Of a DNA stretch of 61,952 bases, positions 25,683-34,394 are shown in pieces. The DNA comes from Rhodospirillales bacterium (GTDB lineage Bacteria > Pseudomonadota > Alphaproteobacteria > Reyranellales > Reyranellaceae). Location: the NCBI GenBank assembly GCA_009377525.1, contig WHTW01000029.1, positions 1-61,952 on the forward strand, written 5' to 3'. How positions within the stretch are numbered: position 1 is the first letter of the stretch; every line of letters begins with the position of its first letter. Under the pieces are notes generated by a model. That model was not told the DNA's origin. It searched no databases and saw nothing but the letters and a program-made list of their open reading frames with translations. The translations under genes and the position numbers were made by a program.

Positions 25683-25863
25683 GGGAGCGCGCCACTCCAG
25701 TGGCGCGTCTTCTCATGCTCTTCTGGACCGCGCGCATCCTGCGCGCTCATGAATCATGAGCGAGCCGGACCTGCCTGCGCGAAGCCGAAGCGGCTTCGCT
25801 TCGGCGAAGGCAGGGGCTCGCGGTCCGGAAGATCATGACGCGCCACTGGAGTGGCGCGCTCCC
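25683..25863. repeat. Composite nested palindrome between convergent genes
   Basis: The outer arms GGGAGCGCGCCACTCCAGTG (from 25683) and CACTGGAGTGGCGCGCTCCC (to 25863) are complementary. Inside them lies GGACCGCGCGCATCCTGCGC with CATGAATCATGAGCG, and the closing GGCTCGCGGTCCGGAAGA. The element is therefore one palindrome family nested in another. It separates the secreted hypothetical gene from rnhA and could form a large 3' hairpin for both. Confidence 0.8.
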
Positions 25864-25867
25864 AGCG

Positions 25868-26308
25868 CTATCTCATCTTCACGATCTTCCCCCGCGCCAG
25901 CTGATCGGCGCGCTCGTTCTCGGGATGGCCGCTATGGCCCTTCACCCAGCGCCATTCGACCTGGTGCGGCGCGCGCGCGGCGTCGAGGCGCTGCCACAGC
26001 TCCATGTTCTTCACCGGCTTCTTGTCGGCGGTGCGCCAGCCGTTCTTCTTCCAGCCGTGGATCCACTTGGTGACGCCATCCTTGACGTAGATGCTGTCGG
26101 TCCAGAGCCGCACGTTGCACGGCCGCTTCAGCGCCTCCAGCCCCATGATGGCCGCCATCAGCTCCATGCGGTTGTTGGTCGTGGCGGGATCGCCGCCCGA
26201 CAATTCGCGCTCGCGACTACCCAGCCGCAGGATGGCCCCCCAGCCGCCTGGTCCGGGGTTGCCGCTGCAGGCCCCGTCGGTGAAGATCTCGACCTCGGGT
26301 ACGCTCAC
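25868..26308 (-). CDS. rnhA: Ribonuclease HI
   Basis: Cleaves the RNA strand of RNA-DNA hybrids. The product is 146 residues with the four acidic catalytic residues in context: [46 protein letters not shown] and ERADQLARG, plus [10 protein letters not shown]. It uses a GTG start at 26308. It is the last gene of ispH-thrB-rnhA, ten bases after the thrB stop. That gene order is common in alphaproteobacteria. Confidence 0.96.
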   Translation of the reverse strand: MSVPEVEIFTDGACSGNPGPGGWGAILRLGSRERELSGGDPATTNNRMELMAAIMGLEALKRPCNVRLWTDSIYVKDGVTKWIHGWKKNGWRTADKKPVKNMELWQRLDAARAPHQVEWRWVKGHSGHPENERADQLARGKIVKMR

Positions 26309-26318
26309 GATCCACTCT

Positions 26319-27269
26319 TCATAGGCCGTAATCCGCGATCGACGCGATGCCGCGATGGAACCGCAGCTTGGCGAGGTATTCCTGCGGATCCTTGCGCTTG
26401 ACCAGGGCGTCGGACGGCGTGTGCACCCAGTCGTACAGCCTGGTCAGCAGGAAGCGCAGCGCCGCACCGCGCGCCAGCAGCGGCAGCACCTTGCGCTCGT
26501 CGGCGCCGAGCGGCCGCACGCTTTCGTAGCCCTGCAGCAGGGCGCGGCCCTTGGTGGCGTTGAACGACTTGTCGGGCTCGAAGCACCAGGCGTTGAGGCA
26601 GATCGCCACGTCGTAGGCGAAGGCGTCGTTGCAGGCGAAGTAGAAGTCGATCAATCCCGACAGCCTGTCGTGCAGGAAGAGCACGTTGTCGTTGAACAGG
26701 TCGGCATGGATGACGCCCGATGGCAGGCCGGTTGGCCAATTGGCCTCGAAGAAATCGATCTCGGCCCTGAGCTCGGCCGCGGGCGGCGCGTCGATGTGAT
26801 GGCGCGAGCCTTCGTACAATGGCCGCCAGCCCGCGACCGACAGCGCATTGGGCCGCTTGAGCTCGAAGTCACGGCCGGCCAGGTGCAGGGCGGCCAGTGC
26901 TTCGCCAACCTGCCGGCAATGGCTCAACGTCATGCGGCGCGGCCACAGGCCCTGCAGGAAGGTCGTGATGGCGGCTGGCCGGCCGGCCAGCGTACGCAGC
27001 GCCTTGCCGTCGCGGCCGTGGATCGGCCGCGGGCAATTGATGCCGCGCGCGGCGAGATGGTCCATCAGGCCGAGGAAGAACGGCAGGTCCTTCGGATCGA
27101 CGCGCTTTTCGTAGAGCGTGACGAAGTAGGGGCCCTTGGTGGTGGTCAGCAGGTAGTTGGAGTTCTCGACCCCTTCGGCGATGCCCTTGAAGGATTCGGG
27201 CTCGCCGATGTCGTATTCGGCGAGGAAGGCTTCCAGCTCGGCGTCGCTGACTTCGGTGTAGACCGCCAT
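26319..27269 (-). CDS. thrB: Homoserine kinase (ThrB type II, APH fold)
   Basis: Phosphorylates homoserine in threonine synthesis. The product is 316 residues with the aminoglycoside-phosphotransferase-like fold used by alpha- and gammaproteobacterial ThrB, not the GHMP fold. It begins [20 protein letters not shown]; the catalytic loop is [15 protein letters not shown] and the metal loop is [11 protein letters not shown]. The ATG at 27269 overlaps the ispH stop by one base (TGATG). The longer frame upstream is an ispH shadow. Confidence 0.95.
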   Translation of the reverse strand: MAVYTEVSDAELEAFLAEYDIGEPESFKGIAEGVENSNYLLTTTKGPYFVTLYEKRVDPKDLPFFLGLMDHLAARGINCPRPIHGRDGKALRTLAGRPAAITTFLQGLWPRRMTLSHCRQVGEALAALHLAGRDFELKRPNALSVAGWRPLYEGSRHHIDAPPAAELRAEIDFFEANWPTGLPSGVIHADLFNDNVLFLHDRLSGLIDFYFACNDAFAYDVAICLNAWCFEPDKSFNATKGRALLQGYESVRPLGADERKVLPLLARGAALRFLLTRLYDWVHTPSDALVKRKDPQEYLAKLRFHRGIASIADYGL

Positions 27270-28219
27270 CAAGCCACCAGCGCACGCGGCAGCTTGAACA
27301 CGACGCTCTCCTCGGTGGTCCGCACTTCCTCGACCGTGACGTCGTAGCGCTCGCGGCAGGCGGCTATGAGCTCGTCGACCAGCGTCTCCGGCGCCGAGGC
27401 GCCGGCGGTGATGCCGAGCCGGCTCACGCCTTCCAGCCAGTCCCAGTCCATGTCGATGGCGCGCTGGACCAGCCGCGCCTTGCGGCACCCGCAGTTGGCC
27501 GCGACCTCGACGAGCCGCATGGAGTTCGACGAGTTGGGGGCGCCGATCACCACCAGGGCGTCGCACTTTGGCGCGATCGCCTTGACCGCAGCCTGGCGGT
27601 TGGTGGTGGCGTAGCAGATGTCCTCCATCTTCGGGCCCTGGATCTCCGGGAAGCGGCGGCGCAGCACCGTCACGATGCCGATCGTGTCGTCGACCGACAG
27701 CGTGGTCTGCGTGGCATAGGCGAGATTGCCCGGATCGGGCACTTCCAGCACCTCCGCCTGCGCCACGTCTTCGACCAGCAGCACCGTGCGCGGCGGAAGC
27801 TGGCCCATCGTGCCGATGACCTCGGGATGGCCGGCATGGCCGATCAGGACCACGGTGCGGCCCGAGGCGTGATGGCGCTCGGCCTCGCGATGAACCTTGG
27901 AGACCAGCGGGCAGGTGGCGTCGACGTAGAGGAGGCTGCGCCGGCCCGCCTCGGCAGGCACGGCTTTCGGCACACCGTGCGCAGAGAACACGACCGGCCG
28001 GTCGTCAGGCACCTCGTCGAGCTCGTCGACGAAGATCGCCCCCTTGGCCTCGAGGTTCTCCACGACATAGCGGTTGTGAACGATCTCGTGGCGGACATAG
28101 ACCGGCCGGCCATAGCGCTCGATGGCGCGTTCGACGATTTGGATGGCGCGATCGACGCCGGCGCAGAAACCGCGAGGGCTGGCGAGCAGGATCTTGAGCG
28201 GTTTCTTCGGCGTGCTCAT
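27269..28219 (-). CDS. ispH: 4-hydroxy-3-methylbut-2-enyl diphosphate reductase
   Basis: Last enzyme of the MEP pathway; it makes IPP and DMAPP using a [4Fe-4S] cluster. The product is 316 residues with three conserved Cys in [22 protein letters not shown] and [13 protein letters not shown], plus HGVPK and APNSSNS. It supplies the precursors any isoprenoid synthase here would use, but it is chromosomal core metabolism. The ATG at 28219 is chosen over the longer frame, which is only palindrome translation. It is first in an operon with thrB and rnhA. Confidence 0.97.
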   Translation of the reverse strand: MSTPKKPLKILLASPRGFCAGVDRAIQIVERAIERYGRPVYVRHEIVHNRYVVENLEAKGAIFVDELDEVPDDRPVVFSAHGVPKAVPAEAGRRSLLYVDATCPLVSKVHREAERHHASGRTVVLIGHAGHPEVIGTMGQLPPRTVLLVEDVAQAEVLEVPDPGNLAYATQTTLSVDDTIGIVTVLRRRFPEIQGPKMEDICYATTNRQAAVKAIAPKCDALVVIGAPNSSNSMRLVEVAANCGCRKARLVQRAIDMDWDWLEGVSRLGITAGASAPETLVDELIAACRERYDVTVEEVRTTEESVVFKLPRALVA

Positions 28220-28269
28220 GGAATTATTCTGACCGGGGCCCGCTCGCTTGCGGGCCTCTTGACCATTGC

Positions 28270-28398
28270 CTAAAGCACTTTCCGTCCGGCTGGAAGCAGC
28301 CGGACGGAAAGTGCCCTGTGACACATACGCTTTCCGTTGCGCGCGTTTCCGACCGAATGGAACCGCGAGCGGTTCCATTCGGTCGGAAACCGCTCTAG
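28270..28398. repeat. Paired-hairpin extragenic element, copy B
   Basis: Palindrome 28275-28314 (18-base arms around GAAG, core TCCGTCCGGCTG) and palindrome 28345-28390 (22-base arms around GA, core GAATGGAACCGC). The ends are CTAAAG and GCTCTAG. It lies in reverse orientation to copies A and C and is 50 bases upstream of ispH. The outer stem bases differ from the other copies but stay paired. Confidence 0.9.
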
Positions 28399-28538
28399 AC
28401 TCCGGTCGCAACAGATTGGCAGCAACGGACTAGGGCGGCGGCACCGTAACAAAGCCGCTGCAACGGGGAAAGCAACATGACCGAGCCGGTTGTCGCGGTG
28501 TGCGACGGAACACACAAGGCCCTGGCCAAGATCCCGTC

Positions 28539-29054
28539 ATGACTCACGGCAAATTCGTCGTTTTTGCGCCGGCCCTGCTGGCCCTGACACTGGCTGCCTG
28601 CGGCGGCGGCACGCCGGAAGTGACTTATGCCTGCCCGCAGCCGTTCACGGTGCAGGACGCCGGACGCCTGACCCATTTCAAGGACGGGCCGGGCCGCGAT
28701 CCGCGCGACATCGCCTACGAGGCGGCGATCGTCGGAGCAGGGACCAAGTGCTCGCTGAGCCGCAACCGGGTCGACGTCACGCTGCTCCTCCGCATCTCGG
28801 TCAGCTCCGGCCCGTCGGTCGGCGCCGGCCGGACCAGCGTTCCCTATTTCGTGCGCGTGCTCGACTCCGGCAACAACGTGACCCAGAGCCAGGAGTTCAA
28901 TGCCGACTTCCGCCTGTCGTCGGGCAACCCGCGCGGCTCCTCGCAGGAGGAGCTGACGCTTTCGGTCCCCGTCGACGGCGGCTATCGCATCGCCGTGGGG
29001 TTGAAGCCCACGATCGAAGAGCTGAACTATAACCGGCGCGGCCGCCAGCCCTAG
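28539..29054 (+). CDS. Lipoprotein of unknown function
   Basis: 171 residues. The signal sequence ends in the lipobox LTLAAC (Cys near residue 21), so the mature protein is probably anchored in a membrane. A beta-rich domain follows, with VTLLLRISVSSGPSVGAG and VPYFVRVLDSGNN. The sequence resembles small alphaproteobacterial lipoproteins without assigned function. The ATG at 28539 is preferred because the signal sequence starts there; the frame opens upstream at 28500. Confidence 0.78.
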   Translation: MTHGKFVVFAPALLALTLAACGGGTPEVTYACPQPFTVQDAGRLTHFKDGPGRDPRDIAYEAAIVGAGTKCSLSRNRVDVTLLLRISVSSGPSVGAGRTSVPYFVRVLDSGNNVTQSQEFNADFRLSSGNPRGSSQEELTLSVPVDGGYRIAVGLKPTIEELNYNRRGRQP

Positions 29055-29055
29055 C

Positions 29056-29364
29056 TCAGTTCGTGACAGGCCTGAGCCAGGTTCGTTCCTCGCTCAGGAT
29101 GAAGCGCTCACGTTCGGCGAACTCGAAGTTGGCGCGGCCGGCCGGATCGGTGCGCAGGCGCGCGCGATAGGCCTCGTACGCCGCGAGACTCTCGAACGAG
29201 ATCAGCGCGTGGGCGATGTTGTTGGTGCCCTCGTGCGGCATGAAATAGCCCAAAAGATCGCCGCCGCACGCCGGGATGATGGTGAGCCAGTTCTTGGCAT
29301 AGGTCTCGAACGCCTGGCACTTGAACGGATCGATGACGTAGCGGATGGCACAGGTCACGGTCAT
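29056..29364 (-). CDS. NIPSNAP-family protein
   Basis: 102 residues with the NIPSNAP/dimeric ferredoxin-like pattern: [52 protein letters not shown] and a C-terminal [12 protein letters not shown]. Members are small dimeric alpha-beta proteins of poorly defined role. GGAGG lies five bases before the ATG at 29364. Its stop lies one base from the lipoprotein gene's stop (convergent). Confidence 0.85.
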   Translation of the reverse strand: MTVTCAIRYVIDPFKCQAFETYAKNWLTIIPACGGDLLGYFMPHEGTNNIAHALISFESLAAYEAYRARLRTDPAGRANFEFAERERFILSEERTWLRPVTN

Positions 29365-29490
29365 GGAAACCTCCGGTCGATGAGGCCGTGACGTTAGCCG
29401 GTGGCGGTTGATCCATGTTTCGGCCGGTGCCGAAGGCTTGACAGTCCCCGATCGCTGGCGCTGCATTCGCGCCACGTACGGAGGATTGCC

Positions 29491-30834
29491 TTGAGTGCTT
29501 ATGCCGAACGTCTGGAAGCCTTGGCGGCCGATGCGGCCGACCGCTGCACGACCTGCGGCAAGTGCTTCGAAGCCTGCCCGACCGCGCGCGAGATCGGCCT
29601 CGATGCCGGCGCCGCCAAGGAGCGCGTCGGCGAGCTTTCAGCCCTGACGCGCGGCGAGGCGCCGGCGGAGGCCTTGCAGAAGTGGCTGGGCGCTTGTGAC
29701 GGCAGCGCGCGCTGCACCGACGCCTGCCCGGAAGACATCAACGTCCGCCAGTGGGTGACCATCGCCAAGATGAAGGCGATCGAGGCGACGCGCTCGCGCG
29801 AGGTCGGCGCGGCCAACGCCGCCAGCCGCTTCCGGCACATGGCGCAGGCCGTGCGCCTGCTCGCCAGCATGCAGTTGCCGTCGGAGACGCTGAAGAAGAT
29901 CCTGGCGCCGGCCGAGCGGCGCACCGCCGACGTGCTGTTCTATACGGGCTGCAACGTGCTGCGCACGCCGCACATCGTGCTGAACGTCATGGACATCCTC
30001 GATGCGCTGGAGCTCGACTTCGACGTCGTCGGCGGCACCGCCCATTGCTGCGGCGTCTACCAGTTTCAAGAGGCCGACCTGCCGACCTACGAGCGCATGG
30101 GCCATCGCACCTTCAGGCGCTTCGGCCAGTCCGGCGCCGGCCGCGTGCTGACCTGGTGCCCGACTTGCACCAAGAACTTCGACGAGCTCGAGAAGGACGT
30201 CGAGGAGCCGTCCTTCGACCTGGGCCACGTCAGCGAGTTTCTGGCTGCCAACCTCGACGCGCTGAGCGCGCGCTTCGCCGCCGAGCAACCCAGGCGCCGC
30301 GTGGTGATCCACGAGCATCTCGGCATCGGTGCCACGGTGGCCTCGATCCGCACGCTGCTCGCCGCGGTGCCCAACCTCGAGCTGCTGGAGCTGCCGCAGG
30401 ATTCGGGCTTCTCCTATGCCTGCGGCGGCCAGGCCGCCAAGTTCAAGGAGCGCGAGCAGGCGATCCATCGCGGGCTCGCCGAAGGCGCGGTCGCGGCCGG
30501 CGCCGACACCATCGTCACCATGTACCATTCCTGCCATCGCGCGCTGGCTGGTGCGGAGGCGATCTATCCCCTGAAGGTGGTGAACTTCACCGACGTGCTG
30601 GCCGAGGCGCTGGGCCGCGGCGGCCATCCCGATTACTACCGCCTCTACAAGCAGGGCGGCGCCATGGACGAGGCGGTCATGGCGGCGCGCCGCTTCCTGC
30701 AGGACAACGGCGTGCGAGTCGACGAGGCCTCGGTGGCGTCGCTGACCGCCGACATCTTCAACGAGACCGGGCTCGCCGGCTCGCGCGAGGCCTTCGCCCT
30801 GGCCTTCACGGCACTGGCGAGGGAACAGCATTGA
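29491..30834 (+). CDS. Fe-S oxidoreductase with two 4Fe-4S motifs and CCG domains
   Basis: 447 residues. The N-terminal ferredoxin-type part has two Cys clusters ([14 protein letters not shown] at about 19-32 and [16 protein letters not shown] about 50 residues later). Two Cys-rich CCG-type domains follow, with [39 protein letters not shown] and YHSCHRAL. It resembles GlpC/HdrB-like redox proteins that pass electrons between a dehydrogenase and a quinone or disulfide partner; the partner is unknown. The TTG at 29491 is used because GGAGG lies six bases before it. Confidence 0.85.
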   Translation: MSAYAERLEALAADAADRCTTCGKCFEACPTAREIGLDAGAAKERVGELSALTRGEAPAEALQKWLGACDGSARCTDACPEDINVRQWVTIAKMKAIEATRSREVGAANAASRFRHMAQAVRLLASMQLPSETLKKILAPAERRTADVLFYTGCNVLRTPHIVLNVMDILDALELDFDVVGGTAHCCGVYQFQEADLPTYERMGHRTFRRFGQSGAGRVLTWCPTCTKNFDELEKDVEEPSFDLGHVSEFLAANLDALSARFAAEQPRRRVVIHEHLGIGATVASIRTLLAAVPNLELLELPQDSGFSYACGGQAAKFKEREQAIHRGLAEGAVAAGADTIVTMYHSCHRALAGAEAIYPLKVVNFTDVLAEALGRGGHPDYYRLYKQGGAMDEAVMAARRFLQDNGVRVDEASVASLTADIFNETGLAGSREAFALAFTALAREQH

Positions 30835-31055
30835 AATCTACGCTCATCGAGGAGCTCTCGAAGCTCAGCATCGAGGAGCGGCGGGCTCTCATTGACGACT
30901 TGTGGGACAGCATCGAAAGCGATCTTGATGCAAGTCCCGTTTCCGACAACGTCGGCAAGTTGCACGACAAGCGTGCCGGGGCGCTTGCGCGCGATCTCAG
31001 CCAGAAAAAATTTACGCTTGAGGAGATGGTCGCACGCAGCGGACGCCGCGCGTGA
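30831..31055 (+). CDS. Addiction-module antitoxin-like protein, apparently without toxin
   Basis: 74 residues: [20 protein letters not shown], then IDDLWDSIESDLDASPVSDN. This is the pattern of the small PF09720-type (RelB-like) antitoxins that normally precede a ParE-type toxin gene. It starts with TTG inside the stop of the Fe-S gene and is followed by a lipoprotein gene, not a toxin, so it seems to be an orphan. The family call is from recall, not from a search. Confidence 0.7.
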   Translation: MKSTLIEELSKLSIEERRALIDDLWDSIESDLDASPVSDNVGKLHDKRAGALARDLSQKKFTLEEMVARSGRRA

Positions 31056-31450
31056 GCCGCGTGGCTTCCTGTCTGTTTCTGGCGGCGACATTGTTGGCGT
31101 GTGTGCCGCCGGACGGAGCACCGTCTCCGACGCTCAAAGGCCAGCCCGTGTCTGCGATTATCACGCGGCTTGGGCCACCCGACTCGCAGCAGCAGGTCGA
31201 CGGCCGCACCGCCTATGTCTGGACGGTGGAAACCCGCGCGCCCGCGACGCCGGTGCCGTCGACACGGGTGAGCTACGCGGCCGGTCTACCCAACACCATC
31301 GACACGGTGAGCTATCCCGATCCACCGCGCCGCGAGAGTTGCACGCTGCGCGCCTTCGTCGACGGTGCCGACAACGTCACCTCGACGGACTGGCAGGGCA
31401 GCAACGCCGGCTGCTACGACGCCCAGCAGAGGCTGGCTGGAAAAGGATGA
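31052..31450 (+). CDS. Small lipoprotein of unknown function
   Basis: 132 residues. The N-terminus SRVASCLFLAATLLAC carries a lipobox ending at Cys17. A compact domain follows, with the VSAIITRLGPPDSQQQVDGRT pattern seen in small outer-membrane lipoproteins. A GTG start at 31052 overlaps the antitoxin stop by four bases (GTGA). It is probably an envelope protein; its role is unknown. Confidence 0.72.
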   Translation: MSRVASCLFLAATLLACVPPDGAPSPTLKGQPVSAIITRLGPPDSQQQVDGRTAYVWTVETRAPATPVPSTRVSYAAGLPNTIDTVSYPDPPRRESCTLRAFVDGADNVTSTDWQGSNAGCYDAQQRLAGKG

Positions 31451-31788
31451 ACGGCGACGTCTGGCTGTTCTCGTACGGTACGCTGCAGCAAGAAAACGTC
31501 CAGCTCGCCACCTTCGGCCGCCGCCTCGAAGGCCGCGCCGACGCGCTGCCGGGTTATGCAACGTCGCTGTTCGAGATCACGGACGCGGGCGTGATCGCGA
31601 CCAGCGGCAAGACCCATCATCTCATGGCGCGTCCGACCGGAAATCCGGCCGACGAGGTCGCGGGCGTTGCCTTCCGCATCACGCCCGCCGAGCTCGCGGC
31701 GACGGATAAGTACGAGGTGTCCGCCTACAAGCGCATCGCCGTCCGGCTGAAATCCGGGCTCGAGGCGTTCGTCTACGTCGGCGCCTGA
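31447..31788 (+). CDS. Gamma-glutamylcyclotransferase (AIG2-like) family protein
   Basis: 113 residues. LFSYGTLQQENVQLATFGRR matches the substrate-binding YGTL motif of the AIG2/gamma-glutamylcyclotransferase fold. LPGYATSLFEITD and VAGVAFRITPAELAATDKYE complete it, with Glu in KYE as the likely catalytic residue. The substrate is unknown; gamma-glutamyl amines or peptides are typical. It overlaps the previous stop (ATGA), and its stop abuts the TetR stop with no base between. Confidence 0.85.
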   Translation: MNGDVWLFSYGTLQQENVQLATFGRRLEGRADALPGYATSLFEITDAGVIATSGKTHHLMARPTGNPADEVAGVAFRITPAELAATDKYEVSAYKRIAVRLKSGLEAFVYVGA

Positions 31789-32364
31789 CTACTTCTCCTT
31801 GACCGACAGCACCGCCCAGGCCGCATCGGCGAAGAAGCGGACATGGTCCGAAAGGTCGCCGGTGAAGCGGCCATAGACCTTGTAGGTCGCGGACTGCATG
31901 ACCACGCCGATCGCCGAAGCGGCGACGAGGTCGACGTTGCGGCGTGGGATCTCGTCCGCCTTCATCGCCTGGGAGATCACGTCGCGCACGACAGTCACTG
32001 GGTTGGCCATATCGTCGGGCACCTCGATCAGAAAGGAGTGCTGATTGAGCAGGTGATAGGCGAACAGCGTCCAGTCGCGGTCGGCCCATTCGCAATAGCA
32101 GCGCACGATCGCCTCGATCTTGGCGCGCAATCCCATGGCCGGCCGCTGCGCTTCGGCGAGCGCCCCGGCCAGCCCCTGATGATGGCGCAGGAAGAGATCC
32201 AGCGCCAACTGCTCCTTGCTCGGGAAGTAGCGGTAGATCGTGCCCTCGGCGACCGAGGCCGCCATGGCGATCTCCTTGGTCGTGGTCTCGGCGACGCCGC
32301 GCGCCACGAACAGCGTCAGCGCGGCGCGCTCCAGACGCGCCTTGGTGTCCTCGGCCTTGCCCAT
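31789..32364 (-). CDS. TetR-family transcriptional regulator
   Basis: 191 residues. The N-terminal helix-turn-helix spans about residues 10-55 (ALTLFVARGVAETTTKEIAM, SVAEGTIYRYFPSKEQLALD), and the C-terminal half is the ligand and dimer domain. The ligand is unknown. Two 17-base sites of the same sequence type lie upstream, one at 32378-32394 just before its start and one at 32560-32576, so self-regulation is likely. Confidence 0.93.
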   Translation of the reverse strand: MGKAEDTKARLERAALTLFVARGVAETTTKEIAMAASVAEGTIYRYFPSKEQLALDLFLRHHQGLAGALAEAQRPAMGLRAKIEAIVRCYCEWADRDWTLFAYHLLNQHSFLIEVPDDMANPVTVVRDVISQAMKADEIPRRNVDLVAASAIGVVMQSATYKVYGRFTGDLSDHVRFFADAAWAVLSVKEK

Positions 32365-32522
32365 GCCGGCCAGTCTATGAGGGAGCGCTCACTTGGCAAG
32401 GCGGCATCCATCGGCTCGCAGAACCAGCGCCAATCAAGCGTCCAATCGCTCGCCGGAGCGACGATAGGTGAAGCCTCGCTTTGCACGTCGAGGAAGACGG
32501 TGAAGGCGCGGCGGATGTACAT
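32316..32522 (-). CDS. Possible small gene or gene remnant upstream of TetR
   Basis: 68 codons starting MYIRRAFTVFLDVQSEASPI. AAGGAGG lies six bases before the ATG, which is a very good ribosome-binding site, and an operator-like palindrome lies further upstream. The frame runs through the operator and 49 bases into the TetR gene in another frame. It may be the 5' end of a deleted TetR-controlled gene or a leader. The remaining bases of 32365-32667 hold only the operators. Confidence 0.3.
   Translation of the reverse strand: MYIRRAFTVFLDVQSEASPIVAPASDWTLDWRWFCEPMDAALPSERSLIDWPAWARPRTPRRVWSAPR
32378..32394. promoter_or_regulatory. TetR-type operator near the regulator start
   Basis: On the minus strand AAGTGAGCGCTCCCTCA, 13 bases before the TetR start codon. 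It matches AAGTGAGCGGTCACTCA at 32560-32576 in 15 of 17 positions. The position and duplication suggest an autoregulatory site. Confidence 0.6.
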
Positions 32523-32559
32523 GCGACCCCTCCTTGGAAATGAGCACATGTTCATTTAT

Positions 32560-32576
32560 AAGTGAGCGGTCACTCA
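32560..32576. promoter_or_regulatory. Second TetR-type operator
   Basis: AAGTGAGCGGTCACTCA contains AGTGA and TCACT as perfect arms around GCGG. It lies upstream of the strong AAGGAGG start at 32522. A neighbouring near-palindrome, ATGAGCA-CA-TGTTCAT, is at 32540-32555. Confidence 0.6.
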
Positions 32577-32667
32577 ATTTCAAGCCCTATCTAAGCGCCG
32601 GATTCATCACGGGTTTTCCCGGTGGACGCCGCCGGGGAGGCCACCTAAGGTCGCGCCACTCAGACGA

Positions 32668-32852
32668 TCCCTGTGGGAGAGACCGTCTCTCGAAGACGGC
32701 GCCGAAGGAGCAACCGGCCCCGGAAACTCTCAGGCAAACGGACCGCAGGAGGATGGGTCTCTGGAAAGCGACGGGCTCCCGAACGGGAGCGCGTCCACCG
32801 ACGAAGTAAGCCGGCAACGGCGAATCTTTCAGGTCTCCGGACAGAGGGGGTC
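32668..32852 (+). promoter_or_regulatory. Tandem glycine riboswitch
   Basis: Two consecutive aptamers are visible. The first has GGGAGAGACCG, GCGCCGAAGGAGCAA and CGGAAACTCTCAGGCAAACG. The second has ATGGGTCTCTGG, CCACCGACGAAGTAAGCCGG and CGAATCTTTCAGGTCTCCGG, ending with ACAGAGGGG. This is the standard glycine-binding RNA placed before gcv operons, usually an ON switch for glycine cleavage. It ends about 50 bases before the gcvT start. Confidence 0.95.
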
Positions 32853-32900
32853 GCAGGCGGCGCAGTCCTTGCGTCGGACCACGCGACTCTGGAGACCTTC

Positions 32901-34004
32901 TTGGGCGATTCCCTCAGACGCACACCACTCTACGACCTGCATCGCGAGCTCGGCGCGCGTCTCGTACCCTTCGCCGGCTACGAGATGCCGGTGCAATACC
33001 CGACCGGCATCTTGGCCGAGCACGCACAGACGCGGACGGCGGCAGGGTTGTTCGACGTCTCGCACATGGGGCAGGTGCGGCTCACAGCGAAGCCCGGACA
33101 GAACGCGGCCGAGGCGATCGAGACGCTGGTGCCGGGCGACATCACGGGATTGCAGCCCGGCCAGCAGCGCTACACCCAGCTCACCAACGATGCCGGCGGC
33201 ATTCTGGACGACCTGATGATCACCAGCACCGGCGATCACCTGCTGATGGTGTTCAACGCCGCCTGCAAGGACTCCGATCTCGCGCATGTGCAGAAGCACC
33301 TTGCCGCGACTTGCGAGATCGAACCGATGTTCTCCCGTGGGCTTTTGGCGCTGCAGGGGCCGCAGGCATCGCAGGTGCTGGCGCGGCTCGCACCCCAGGT
33401 CGCGGCAATGAAGTTCATGACCGGCGCCTTCTTCGTCATCGACGGCGCGCGCTGCTACATCACACGCTCGGGCTACACCGGCGGCGACGGCTTCGAGATC
33501 TCCACGCCCGCCACCGACGCCATCGCCCGCAAGCTCCTGGCCCAGCCCGAGGTCAAACCGATCGGCCTGGGTGCACGTGATTCGCTGCGCCTCGAGGCAG
33601 GCCTCTGCCTCTACGGCCACGACATCGACACCGCCACGACGCCGATCGAAGCGGGCCTGTTGTGGAGCATCGGCAAGGAACGCCGCATCCAGGGCGGCTT
33701 TCCGGGCGCCGCCGTCATCCAGAAGCAGATCGCCGAGGGCGCGCCGCGCAGGCGCGTCGGGCTGTTGCCCGAGGGCAAGGCGATCGCGCGCGAAGGCGCG
33801 GAGATCGCGATCGGCGGCAAGACTGTCGGCAAGGTCACATCGGGCGGCTTCGCGCCGACCCTCGGGCGAGCCGTCGCCATGGGCTATGTCGAGCGCGCGC
33901 ATTCAGCCAACGGCACCAAGGTCGATCTTTTAGTGCGCGGCAAGCCCGTGCCGGCCGAGATCGTGCCCATGCCCTTCGTCAAGAACGCCTACCACCGCGG
34001 ATAG
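32901..34004 (+). CDS. gcvT: Glycine cleavage system T protein (aminomethyltransferase)
   Basis: Transfers the methylene group from the H protein to tetrahydrofolate, releasing ammonia. The product is 367 residues, the usual length, with YDLHRELGARLVPFAGYEMP, AGLFDVSHMGQVRL, ITRSGYTGGDGFEIS and LGARDSLRLEAGLCLYGHD. The frame is open from 32673 but that part is riboswitch. No ATG is suitable; TTG at 32901 with GGAG six bases before it gives the right N-terminus. It is first of gcvT-gcvH-gcvPA-gcvPB. Confidence 0.95.
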   Translation: MGDSLRRTPLYDLHRELGARLVPFAGYEMPVQYPTGILAEHAQTRTAAGLFDVSHMGQVRLTAKPGQNAAEAIETLVPGDITGLQPGQQRYTQLTNDAGGILDDLMITSTGDHLLMVFNAACKDSDLAHVQKHLAATCEIEPMFSRGLLALQGPQASQVLARLAPQVAAMKFMTGAFFVIDGARCYITRSGYTGGDGFEISTPATDAIARKLLAQPEVKPIGLGARDSLRLEAGLCLYGHDIDTATTPIEAGLLWSIGKERRIQGGFPGAAVIQKQIAEGAPRRRVGLLPEGKAIAREGAEIAIGGKTVGKVTSGGFAPTLGRAVAMGYVERAHSANGTKVDLLVRGKPVPAEIVPMPFVKNAYHRG

Positions 34005-34013
34005 GAGATTTGG

Positions 34014-34391
34014 ATGGCCGACACCAAGTACACCCAGGAACACGAGTGGCTCCGCGTCGAAGGCGATGTCGGCACCATCGGTATCACGCAGTACGCGCAG
34101 GAGCAGCTGGGCGACGTGGTGTTCGTCGACGTGCCGCAGGCCGGCCGCAAGGTCGCCAAGGGCGAGGCCTGCGCCGTGGTCGAATCGGTGAAGGCAGCGT
34201 CGGACATCTATGCCCCGGTGTCGGGCGAGGTGGTCGAGGCGAATGCCGCCCTCGCCGACTCGCCGGGCGACGTCAACGCCGAGCCGATGGGCAAGGGCTG
34301 GTTCTTCAAGATCAAGCTTTCGGACAAGGGCGAGCTTGCCGGTCTGATGGACGAGGCGGCCTACACCGACTTCGTCAAAAGCCTGGGCTGA
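34014..34391 (+). CDS. gcvH: Glycine cleavage system H protein
   Basis: Lipoyl carrier that shuttles the aminomethyl group between P, T and L proteins. The product is 125 residues with the lipoylated Lys in [14 protein letters not shown] and the end [20 protein letters not shown]. It lies ten bases after gcvT with an AGGAGA site and three bases before gcvPA. Confidence 0.97.
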   Translation: MADTKYTQEHEWLRVEGDVGTIGITQYAQEQLGDVVFVDVPQAGRKVAKGEACAVVESVKAASDIYAPVSGEVVEANAALADSPGDVNAEPMGKGWFFKIKLSDKGELAGLMDEAAYTDFVKSLG

Positions 34392-34394
34392 GCC

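Noticed and set aside
28271..28398. Riboswitch upstream of ispH
   Set aside because: The structure matches the dispersed paired-hairpin element found at two unrelated loci, so it is not a gene-specific leader.
27270..28411. Longer ispH start at 28411
   Set aside because: The extra residues translate the palindromic repeat; the family start is at 28219.
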